NCBI GenBank assembly: GCA_024349245.1
Contig: JALDNG010000008.1
Coordinates: 3,235,501-3,299,500 of the forward strand
Direction of reading: 5' to 3'
DNA length: 64,000 nt
Origin: Neodontobutis hainanensis
Taxonomy: Eukaryota > Chordata > Actinopteri > Gobiiformes > Odontobutidae
Positions 11,802 through 22,654 of the stretch are shown in pieces (position 1 is the stretch's first letter; every line of letters begins with the position of its first letter). The notes under the pieces are model-generated. The model was not told where the DNA came from and searched no databases. It was given only the letters and a program-made list of their open reading frames with translations. The translations under genes and the position numbers were made by a program.

Positions 11802-13003
11802 TTATTTAACATATTTCTCCATAAATTTCTTGTGAAACTCAGAACGCAGCGTGTCATTGACAAATCGTTTTTCTTTCCGGGCCTCATCCACTCCTTTGGC
11901 GCAGTTCTTGAAAACAACATCATCATCCCACCTAGAAATTTGATAGAAATGCATGTCACAATAATACATACATACAAACCTTCAAAAACAGCTCAAGTAA
12001 ATTATTTACCGTCTCTTGACTCTGAATGAGCTCTGAGTCTGGTTGGTAGGTTGCTGCTGCTGCTGCTGCTGTCCGGCTAAATTAATCAAAGGATTGCCAC
12101 TCAAGATGTTTTCCATTCGAATCCTCTCCTCTTCAGCCTTTTGCTCTCGCTCCTAAAATTGCAAAAACAAAAATTGCTTATCCAATAATAATAATAATAA
12201 TAATAATAATACTATGTTCTGAGCATAATAGTGAAATGTCACTTACTTTACGCTCTTGCTCCTCAGCGCGCTCCTTCTTAATCTTCTCCAGTTCAGCCAA
12301 CAATGCTGCAGTGTCATCGTCATCACTGTCCTCCTCGGAGTCCTCATCTTCCTCATCCTAAAACATCAGTGAAGATGCATGGGACATTAATATAAAATTA
12401 CATCTGTTGTAGTAATATCACACAGATACAGCTTACATCAGTGAGAGGATCATCTGCGTCAAGGTTAGCTGCTGGGATTTGATCCAGTCTCAGCCTCTTC
12501 GATGACGATGAAGATGATGATGATGATGAAGTGGTGTGCTCTGGAAAAGAACAAGTGTTAAAAGGAGTGTTTTGCTCAAGCAGAGAATTGGCCTGAAAAT
12601 TTGCTACAACGGCCCTAGGTATACCCAGTCCAGAGTAATCTGTGCAGACAAACTAACCTCTTGGTCCTCTCTCCCTGGTCTTCTCACGTGCAGCCACACG
12701 CTCCCTCTCCTCCAGTTCCCTGCGGAAGTCACGGGCACGCACCTCCTCAGGGGCATCCTGTGTAGGCTGCCTATAAAAACAACAAAACTGTGAGATCAAT
12801 TGAACAGAATAAGTATTTTAAAAATGTAAACAGTAAAGACAAACTAATGTGAGATCTCCCTCTCCTACTAACCGGTATTTGATCTTAGTATGTCCCGGTA
12901 GATCTCTGCTGGAGTACTGCTTAGACAGTGCACTGAGATCTCCCTCTCCTTTTCCCCTGCCTCCTCTGGCTGGCTCAAATGTTGGCCTCGCAGCTGTAGT
13001 CAT
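11802..13003 (-). CDS. cwc15: CWC15 spliceosome-associated protein
   Basis: Six exons join in phase to 243 aa (human 229): 13003-12873, 12770-12658, 12540-12437, 12357-12247, 12152-12010, 11931-11802. Start MTTAARPTFEPARGGRGKGE is the conserved family N-terminus, and the end DDDVVFKNCAKG...KFMEKYVK the conserved C-terminus. In between are an Arg/Glu-rich segment, a run of ten Ser, an acidic Asp/Glu stretch (about 117-131), a charged helix and a run of seven Gln. Known: CWC15 is a component of the Prp19/CDC5L-associated complex in the active spliceosome, nuclear. The extra length over human comes from the Ser and Gln runs. Two LINE fragments of one family flank the gene on either side. Confidence 0.96.
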
Positions 13004-13570
13004 TTTGGATGGCTCTTTTGTACATCAACACACAATATGGAGTTAATAAACAAGAGAACTGGCATTGCATAACCACATGACCCAGACAAATATATCACGG
13101 TAAACAAATTTTAATCTGAGTTTTAACCACGATAATACAAGTTATTACTTGAAAATATTCCGTGTAGCCAATAGTGTAGTCCACAATAAAATATATTAAC
13201 ACTACAAGCAAAACAGTAAAGGTTTCTAAAGAAGAACATAAAACAACTGCTGTGTACATCAGCGTAAAGGTTTATATTAATAAAAAAATTACCAAAAAAA
13301 CATACTAACTAGCTAAGTTGCTATCCCGGGCTAACAATGTTTTAGCAATGTTATTAGGGCACCACAACAAGCGTTTAAACAATTATGCAGTGGATATTTT
13401 AAGTCAAATTTAATACAACAATTTCACATAGTCAATGTAACTGCATTACCGTGGTACACGTAAAAACATTTATAAGTTCTAACATAGATATTTATTCTAT
13501 CTATGGTTCTAACACTTACGGAGCTGCTTCCACACGAGAACAGGAAGTCCCAGTATAAAAAAAACGTCAC
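13004..13570 (-). promoter_or_regulatory. cwc15: cwc15 5' UTR intron, non-coding exon 1 and promoter
   Basis: On the minus strand a splice donor (CTCC followed by GTAAGT) ends a probable non-coding exon at 13,520. Just upstream are ETS-type cores (ACTTCCTG about 13,540-13,547; GGAAGTGACGT about 13,566-13,576 combining ETS and CRE-like sites). The acceptor near 13,018 is weak, so the 5' UTR splice is an inference. Confidence 0.45.
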
Positions 13571-13969
13571 TTCCTGGAAATTATGCAGCGTTCAGAGCAA
13601 TCGGAACCCTATTATTATCAATAATTTTAATGGAATAATGACAATGCTCTAATCAAATGTGTTTAATCTCCTATATATTTTCTTTATGTTACTACACTTA
13701 CATGTTTGTCTTTAAATTATTATATATGTATGAGTGTGTGTATGGAAAAAAACCTCAAAGCAATCAAAACTGTGAAAACGACTGCAGTGCTGCTGTAAGC
13801 AAGATAGAGGGCAGATAAGATTAAAATAGAACTTAGACAGGTAAAGTGCAAAAAGTAAAAGAATGGTGTGCATGTAATAAAATAAAAACGTACATACAAT
13901 CTCTGCAGCATTTTAAATAGAATAAAATATAAAGGTTAAATTAAACACAAACAAAAGCTATATATTTAC

Positions 13970-14275
13970 AAAGTAAAGTAAAGAGGGAGAAAAATGGACA
14001 TTGACTGCCGCATCAGTCTGCCGCAGAAGGAGCTGCTCAGAACCTCCACAGTCTGATGTAGGGGGTGAGAGCTGTTGTCTCTGATGGATGTCAGCTTGGA
14101 CAACATCCTCCTCTCATTCACCTCCTTGATTGGGTCCCAGGACTGAGGCAGGACCTCCTGTCCAGCTTATTGAGTCTCTTCCTGTCCCAGTCTTTGCTGC
14201 CCGTTCCCCAGCAGATCACAGCATAGGCTACTACATAGTCATAAAAGTTCCTGCACACAAAGTCCTACCTTAAGT
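13970..14275 (-). mobile_element. LINE fragment (reverse-transcriptase C-terminal region)
   Basis: Read on the minus strand the text matches the gene-body part just upstream of the LINE tail at 10,070-10,482: a block encoding remnants of an ISWTGGPASVLG-type segment and the conserved ERRML-like region with frame breaks. No 3' tail is attached. It is a dead fragment. Confidence 0.55.
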
Positions 14276-15179
14276 AATCTCTAAAAAGCTGCATTAAAGC
14301 TCAACATGGTTTTATTCTCATTAAAAAAAATGAAAACAATTAACGTATAACATCTAATCCATTCGTCAAGTGTTACGGTCAAATAACCACTGATAGTTCA
14401 GGGTTTTGACAAATAGTGGCAAGCTAACATTAAAGTACATACATAATAATTATTTTACTGTAGATATTTAGAGGCCAGTAGTTCCATACAATACCAGTAT
14501 TATCTTCTGATATATTGTGTTCTAAATTTCTTTACCCAGTGCATATTTTACATTTTAAAAACAAGAAAAAAATATATCAGTGATACCCCTCGTCACTTTG
14601 TTGGGACAATACTTTGATCTAAAGGTCTCTTCCCATTACTCATTTAGCAAAAATGTACCTGAACATTTCCTGTCACATCATGATGATTGCCTAGCCATGA
14701 TACTTGATAGTGAGATAGGAATTCTGAGATGTCGCCTTCTCTTGAAGAAAGCAACAAATGTAGTTTTGTGGGATTCCAAGTAACATGAATAACACTTTTG
14801 TTTTTGCTGATTGGGTCAACCTTCAACCAAATAAAATCATCAAAAAGTAAAGAAATTAACCAATATAATTATATATATATACACACTACTGTATACACAC
14901 ATATCAGTATAAAATAATGTTTATTTTAGCATTTCCTAAGAACATCAAACAATAAATCCTTTCAATGTGAATGGCATTAAAATTCCCATGAAAGCTATTA
15001 AAGATTAAATTCCAGGCTGTGAAATCTTGTTCCACTTGATTCTTACCCAGCCCACAACTGGAAATGTGCCACATTTCATGTAAGTAAAAGAAAAAGTACT
15101 TGACTAGACAAGAAGAGACTTGCCAGTTTAAAAATTGTAGTGTGAAGAAGCAATCGAAAAAAGATGATCCAAGGCACTG
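14276..15179. other. Spacer without recognised features
   Basis: AT-rich sequence. It includes a short AT/AC microsatellite at about 14,868-14,886. Short open frames exist, but none has family motifs or splice signals that I would trust. Confidence 0.4.
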
Positions 15180-16260
15180 TTGTTGGTATAAAAATAAAAG
15201 TCCTTTATTTTAAACATAGACATATCAGCTACGCGTTTCGACCCTAGCGGTCTTCATCAGAGCAAATCTAAAAATATATGACACAAGCTGATCTATACAT
15301 AGGTTAATGAGATCACGTGTACATACAGTAGGACAGGTGACCACAAAATTCATGTGAAGTATACAAAATACAAAATAGAGAACAATGAAAATATAAAATA
15401 TACATTGTGAAAACACTGATGTTTATACTTTAAAGTAGTGGAAAAAAATACCAGTTTGCTACAACATTATTATTAAACATCATTATTTAGCCAGAGCACT
15501 ATTAGACTCATACCTAGGCCAAAGAATCAAACTGGCCAATGCACAAAGTGTAACATATTAATATGAAGCGCTGTAAGGAACAACTGCAAAAGACAGCTAC
15601 TAGTAATTACAAGAATGGAGTAAAATCTGTCTCTTTGTTTAAACCAAGACCAGAGAAGCACCTAGTGTTTCAATCCAAAAAATCTCTCTTTGTAGTAGTT
15701 TTTTGAATCTGTCTCCACCTCTGGGGCTCATTTGGATTACCTCCAACATCATTACTTTTAGATCATTGATGTTAGTGTGGCCCATGGTCTTGAAGAGTTT
15801 GGCTATGCGGTAAACCATATTTTGAGTTCCGATAGCATACTTATGATCAGCAAAACAATCTTTCAGACCAGTGTAGAAACCTCCCCACACACAGTCCAGT
15901 CTGTAAACCACAAATGTGCTATTGCATTTGCCAAAAGTCCGGCAATTGTAGGATTTTATATAGTTAAAGTTTATAAATGTATTTTCTTTCTTTATATCAG
16001 AACAATAATTACATGAACAGCATCTAAAAGGGCCAGTAGGCTTTTTGAAGAAGGCACCAGGTCTTTGAAGAGGCAAAAGATTCCTGACCACTTTGTCTCT
16101 GAGCCTAGGAGGGCGCTAACTCTATGATGTTAAAACTGGCATATCACTTTCTCTCTCCAATTGTTTTCCAGCCTGATCATTGATGAGCACCTGATTTTAC
16201 TCATTTGGAGTCCTCCCATTGGACCATTTGAAACACTCATCTGGTTATCTTATTCCTAAA
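15180..16260 (-). mobile_element. Penelope-like retroelement remnant with GIY-YIG domain
   Basis: Minus strand. An uninterrupted 150-codon frame (16,091-15,639) shows a zinc-finger-like FRCCSCNYC, then a GIY-YIG-like core (VVYRLDC, FYTGLKDCFADHKY), HTNINDL and a terminal IFWIETLGA, the order seen in the endonuclease part of vertebrate Penelope-like elements. The downstream part carries the gatgaagaccgctagggtcg / aaacgcgtagc motif at about 15,230-15,265, which is common at the ends of such elements. The reverse transcriptase is absent. The Arg normally found between YIG and the EH-type motif is not visible, so the nuclease is probably dead. Confidence 0.65.
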
Positions 16261-16324
16261 AAGAAAAAGTACATTGGATTTCTTTGGTTTCAGGTACTTT
16301 GATAGTGTAGTAGTGTTTTGTACA

Positions 16325-16675
16325 AGGGCGGCAGTGGCTCAGTTGTAGAGCGGCCGGCCTTCAACCGGAAGGTAGTAGGTTCGATTCCCGCTCTCCCCAC
16401 AGTTCATACTGTCGTTGTGTCCTTGGGCAAGACACTTAACCCACCTTGCCTCCAGTGTCCGTAGCACTGGTGTGACTGTAAAGGTGTGTTTGGTGGTGGT
16501 AGGAGAAGGTTGAGGGCCGTGTGTATGGCAGCCCCCCTCTCTGTCTGCCCCAGGAGTGGATGTGTGTGAATGGGGTGAGTGGAAGCACGATGTAAAGCGC
16601 TTTGGGTACCTGAGAAGGGTGCAGGAAAGCGCTATATAAATGCATGCCATTTACCATTTACCATCAAGGAAAAGC
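16325..16675 (+). mobile_element. Near full-length tRNA-derived SINE
   Basis: The most complete copy of the family in the window. A tRNA-like head at 16,326-16,400 has A-box tggctcagttgtagagc and B-box ggttcgattcc. It is followed by the gttgtgtccttgggcaagac body and a 3' part with aaagcgctttgggtacctga and agcgctatataaatg, ending in a (CATTTAC)n-like tail at about 16,665. Confidence 0.8.
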
Positions 16676-17146
16676 AGAGGGCAATGGAGAACACTAAAGC
16701 AAAAGCAGAGGGCTATGGACAACACCATATACTAAATTGGTAGGTTGGATTTGAATTGGTGTTACATTGTCACACAATGGAAAAAAGCAAACAGGATCAT
16801 TTGTATAGAAGAAAGAAGGAAGCAGGAAAATTCAGCTGAAACCAATGTATAAATGTGTCATTTCACACTTAAGAAAGCATTTAAGAATGCATCAGTGGCA
16901 CCTGTCTGCCCACTCCATCTCTGCAAACAGGACACCTACCCACTTGATGAACCTGCATGGCAGCATCCAGGTGAGACGTTTCACACTTAACAGGGGGTGG
17001 AACTGACAGAAGAAAGGGGGGTGGCGTTCTTTTTGGTTAAAGCCTCACTGACTGCATCCAATCTGGGCTATTTCAGAGTTGGCTGTAAGGAAGCAAGACG
17101 GTGAAGACCTGACACTTGACAGCGCTAAAACAGCTTACTAGAGCAG
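16676..17146 (+). promoter_or_regulatory. znf185: Probable znf185 promoter and non-coding exon 1
   Basis: A strong donor (AGAGCAG followed by GTGAGA) closes a probable 5' UTR exon at 17,146. It is the nearest good donor upstream of the first coding exon (acceptor at 18,028-18,029). No TATA box is clear and the start of transcription cannot be placed. Confidence 0.4.
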
Positions 17147-17514
17147 GTGAGAACACAACTGGATAGACTTCACACTGGTTCTTATTTCATGTTCATCTGC
17201 GATGCATGCTGGGGACTCATTACAAAGCTGGAATTGCTTTCATCTTCTAAGCATAATGAATTTGACCTGGTTAATTGGTGCTGGCAAAGTTCCAAAAAGA
17301 TTAATAATACAAGATTATTATGCTAAGTACGGGTCAAAATGTTATACCGCACATGCAGAATACAAAAAGATTGTCATGTTAATGTAAACATGCTGCTTTA
17401 TACAGGGACTGTACATGTTAATCTATGTTCTAAACTGTCACAGAGGCTACACTTTTTAAGATGACTCAGGTTGTTTGGTGCAAGCACAAAAACTATGTCA
17501 TGTTTTTATAAAGC

Positions 17515-17945
17515 TTGTTAGAGACTAATCCGATATGGGATGGCTGCCTGGTTTGGCCCCCACCATTCAGTACAAAACTAAAATTGAGAAAATTGTCAGA
17601 AATGCAATGAAAGTGATTGGAAAGAAAGAGTATCCTTTCTTGAAAGCAATTGACATCAGGGACTCTTCTCATTTGTTGCATGGTGAATATGACCTCCATA
17701 TTTCTGGAAGACGCTATCAAGTTTTAAATACAAAATTAATCATTTTAAGCTCCCTTTATCCCAACATCTGTCCACTCTTCAGAACAAACCTGCTTAACAA
17801 AACCTCAGGTGCACTGAGTCACTTTTTTTGCTGACTGTTGTCTGATTGCTGATGTTGTATTTGTGTTGTTTTAAATATTGTTTGTGCAGCTGTGGGCACC
17901 AGAATTGCAGATAATGCCGAATTTCTATTAAACAAGTTTGAAGTT
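17515..17945 (+). mobile_element. LINE fragment in znf185 intron 1
   Basis: Encodes the C-terminal piece of a fish LINE reverse transcriptase: YGMAAWFGP, a segment with IVRNAMKVIGKK, then RDSSHLLHGEYDLHISGRRY, which is the highly conserved tail block of these elements. The ORF is open from 17,535 to 17,831, but the remainder of the element is missing. Confidence 0.7.
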
Positions 17946-18052
17946 ACTAGAAGGAGAAGACTAAATTAAAAATGCACAACATTTGGTGTTAATCAGATGA
18001 TTTTTTTTCCTTTTGATACTGTCACATAGGCCATTTATCTAAAGACTGCACA

Positions 18053-21000
18053 ATGGAAAAAGGTAAAGTAAACCTCAATGTAAAATCTTATCGTAAATGT
18101 ACCTGCTGATATGAAACTATTTATGCAGATGTTGACAGACAGAAGGTGTTACAAACCACCAAGGTGCGAACGTCATTCAAGGATGACGTTAGTTGGATTC
18201 AAAAATCAAAGCAGGCAGAAGACAGGACGCAAAGGTTTGTTCAGAAATATAAGTATTTACACTGATCTGATGCTGTATCCTGTTTGCTTTCAACCAGTGC
18301 ACATACAGTGTATATCTTCATCTGTGTTTACAGTGCGCAGAGTGATGTGGAATCCAAGCCATCCCAAAGGGAGACATCATTTGTCCTGTTGACAGCCAAA
18401 AGGTTTGAGTAAGTGTTATACAGAGCTAATAGTTGACACGCTCACATGCACCACCAATGTCATGCTGTTTATTCTAGAATAAAAGTCTCAGATCTTGTCT
18501 TGCTTGTACCAGCGAGCCAGAGAAAGGATATTTGCACATGATGGCGATCATTTTATTCTAGACACTTCATTTTTGTACTGACCATGATTCCTAAATCATC
18601 AAAAGTATTACTCAAAACCACAACAAAGAGTGCAGCCGATTGTAAAAGATTTTTAGCTCTAGATGTACTCGAAATGTCTAATTCGCAATAAACCAATCCA
18701 GATAAAAGTATAAAACAAAATTAGCATCAACCTATTAAAAAATTAGAGGGACCAGTTTTTAAAAAAACTATTTCCATTTTACCTCATAACATGACAGAAA
18801 CAAATGATCTGTTGTGCTTAAAAACAGAAACTGTCATTTACTTCTTTGGTAGTAGCTACTAAAAAATGTATACCTCCTGCAGGCACAAATTACTACGTGC
18901 AGCGCTGGTATAAATAAACATTAACTTAACTCCGGGGTGGCTCTGCTGCATTCTTAAAAACCTTCAGTAGTGCTGCGGGCTGACCTGTGCTTAACAGGTG
19001 CACAAGTTTCTCAAAACAAACCTTTTGAACTTCTCCCTTGGGCCAGAAGCAGCTTTTTCAAAATCTGTGTAATTGCTTCCAAAAGTGACTTCTATGAATT
19101 TCTAATGAAAGAGTAACTCTGAAAACTTTGATCTGATTGAAACAATGTAAATAAGTTACTAGAACAAACTGTAATAATCGTTTGAATTAATGATCTTAAA
19201 ATGTTCATCTACTTAATGTACTAGAAAGCTTTGTTAAGGTTGAAAGTTTTTTACTAGACTTACAGTAATTTTCTTATTCAGGGAGTTGTTGCACTGATAT
19301 TACATCACTGAACCCAAGATGTGCATGACACAGAAACAAACACAGGAATAAAACCTTAATGATAACCTAAATTGTTCATTACTACAGACACGTTTGTGCA
19401 GCAAAATATCTAATACCTTTATTAACCCAGATATCAGCATGACAGAAAAAGCTTATATGATGTTATATCACATAGCGTAAGGCTGGCTACTGTTCTGTGC
19501 CGTTATTGAAAGGTGTGTAAATTTTGATATTTTGCCAACCATGTAAGCTCACGGATTCATAAATTGATGCTTTGAAAGAGAAGGTCACTTAAGCTTATCA
19601 ATTGAGGCAGAATATTTGACAAATACACTAAAAAGTCTGGCTTATCTTAAACAGTCTTTAATGATGCTCAAAATGTTTGATATGGGCCACAGTTGTACAG
19701 CATTTCTATGAACAATACGGCCTTGCTTAATAAAACAAAGCAGTGTTGGAATGCAATTATTATTAACACACTAGTCTTTCTGGCCAGCTGACAAACAGAA
19801 CACGCTGCTGGGAGGTTGGAGGACAACGTGGTGTACATACACAAGCAGGAGTGTAAACCCATTCACCTTTTCAAAGAAATTAAAGTCCCTGTGTTTATTT
19901 AGTGCCACTTTTATTAAACCACACAGTTAATGGTGAAGGTAGTGAGTGGCTAAGTGGAGGGTCCAGTCTCTGTAATGTCTCCTACCACCTCCTCATGTGT
20001 AGACACAGACAAGACTTCAGATGCCGTTACAACGTTGTGCAATGACATTCTATGGGTATCTCTGAGTCCATAGTGTTTAAGAGGGTATAGCCCACAATTC
20101 CTAAATCCTTCTTTTACTATCCTGACACCATCATCCTCCTTTGCAATTTGATATGTCTCTTTAAAAACACCTGAGAATTCCTTTTTGCTGACAGCAAAGA
20201 AAATATCACTAGTACATCTGTTGCCTAGGAGTGCTGCAAAACGCTGCTTTAGTAGCACAAAGAGTCCCATGTCAAGCGGCTGCAGGATGTGAGTGCAGTG
20301 AGGTGGAAGGCACAGTATTATGACATTGTCCTTGCGCGCTGCTTCTACAACCTCCAGACTCACTGGAGACTTGTGTCCATCAAAAATCAGAAGCAGGGGA
20401 CGTTCCTTTGGCGCATGAACAAGAAAGTGTTTCAGAAACCATCTCTTGAAGAGTTCAGAGTTGATACAACCTGACTCAGACCATCCGTAAAGGGCACCAG
20501 GAGGTCCTTGGCTTTTATAGCACACACCACTGGGATAGGCCTTTGAGTAGATTACAAATGGCGGGACGTCCTCTCCGGCTGCACTAAAACTAGCCAAGAC
20601 AGAAATGTGGTCTCTGGAGCCAGGCATTGGCTTAAATCCCAGATTGGATTTAGGAAGAGCCAGCCTCTTCCTGCCCAGCTGAAAGCTCATCTCACTACAG
20701 TTAAAGAGTTGGTGTGGTTTATCCATTAGTTCATGAGTGTTCACAACAGTGCTCAGTAAATGGTAAAACTGATCTACAGCTTCTTTCCTCACACACACTG
20801 TCCTCCCACGGACCATGCTCTCTGCTGGCTGAATGGTTAAATTCTTCTCTTGCCGTTTTCTGAAGTTAAGCCACCAGGTCTGACCTAATTTGGAGAAGGC
20901 CACCCTGCGGTGCTGCCGCCTATAAATCGATGAAGCGAAAGACACAAGCTGTTGCTTGGTGAGTGGAAATCCATGCCTGGACATGTACAAAGAGAACTCT

Positions 21001-22598
21001 ACTAGCAGCTCTTCATCTGCAGAAGTTATGAGCTGAGCCGGTCCGCTCCGACTCCCTGGGGTCACCCGCCCACTCACTCTGTCCCCCAATGAAGATTTAG
21101 GGACTCCAAACTCCTTTGCAGCCTGCCTTACCGTACACCGCCCTGACTTCACCTCAGTAAATGCGCGCTCCATGGCCTCCTCTGTCCATTTCTTTTTCTT
21201 TTTCCTACCAATTTTGTCGAGATGATTTCTTGATGGCATTTTGTCTGAGGGGGACAGAGGACATCCATACATTAATAATGAATTAAATCAGCTCAAATTA
21301 CACCAGTACACAATAGTAGAGTAGAAATAGAAATATTCTATAGAAACATCCTTATTTGATTTGATGACATCCTCTTTTACAATTGTTGACAATATAACTC
21401 TCATGGAGGTTACTGGAACAATACCTCAGCTTTTATTGGACTACTGACTTGTTGGGCCCCTATATTTACCTAAACAAAGCACAAATATTCTTTGTCGTAT
21501 GCCACAGAAAACGATAGCTTACAAACTCACATACATTTTACTTGAATTACTGATTACAAAAAAACAAAAAACAGTCAATCAATTACCATTTGTCTAGTTA
21601 GACAGCATAGGTTATTTCATAACAGTAAAGTGACTGAATACTGAATAAAAAGGCAATTTTTAAGGATCTCAGTTGTATGGCTGATTAAGAAACTGCATTG
21701 TGAAACCAAATGGGACTTACTATTTAATTTTTTTAGACGGTAAGTCGTCTGGTCAAGCACACTCGCGCGAGGCTACTGTTGGTAAACCTTAGCACCTTGT
21801 CCGTGAGGTTTAATTAAAGATAATTTTAAATCTGGGCTGAATCAGTCGGTGAATGCTTTCTACAGCCTGCAGTCAACCTGACTGACGCTTTAGTTAAATG
21901 TCAAATGTACGCGGTTTTGTAGCTTGAAGCACATTTCTTTTTAAGCTTGAAACTCATAGCTGTTTCTGCAAACAGGAAGCAGCGGAACCAACATGGAGAC
22001 TAAGCCACTGTCTTTTCAGAATAAAGGTCTAGTTTAACTACAATACTTTCCTTTTAAAGGATCACAATACATAATGCGTGTTTTATTGATCTATTTTTTT
22101 AAAAGTTTGTTTATAATAATTCTACGGAGTTAAAATTCGTTAAACAATTTACTATTGTTTTGATTCTTTATTTTATTATCAATATCTGAGTGGTTCCCAA
22201 ACTGTGGTCCGAGGCCCCCTGGTGGGCCGCGAAAGTACTGCTAGAGGTTGTAGTACATAAAGTACATAAAACATTTTTAAAAAGTAAATAAAAGAACATA
22301 AAAAGAAACTTACTATTTGCAGATCAGTTCTTCTCTGTGTTATTGAAAAATGATTATTACTAAGCAATTTATTGCCAACAGATGGTTGTTTTTTAATGTT
22401 TTTTAATAGGATTTTCAGAGATATACATCACTACGTCTTATAACTAATTTATAGAACTAATGTCGCTGCCCAAATACATCAGAGACTGTTCCACACTCAC
22501 CTCCTTTAAAACAACCCTCAAAACACACCGCTTCAAAACTGCCTTCTCTTTGTTGTATTTTTGTTCTTTTCTGCTTTTTGTTGTTTTTTCCAGTGTAC

Positions 22599-22654
<56 letters not shown>

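Noticed and set aside
14644..14826. 60-codon minus-strand frame VDPISKNKSV...
   Set aside because: Ends without splice signals, no recognised family, surrounded by AT-rich spacer.
21993..22029. ATGGAGACTAAG... as a first exon of znf185
   Set aside because: The phase does not fit exon 23,058, and the donor is poor. The exons at 18,053-18,402 join in phase and carry the ZNF185-type N-terminal motif.
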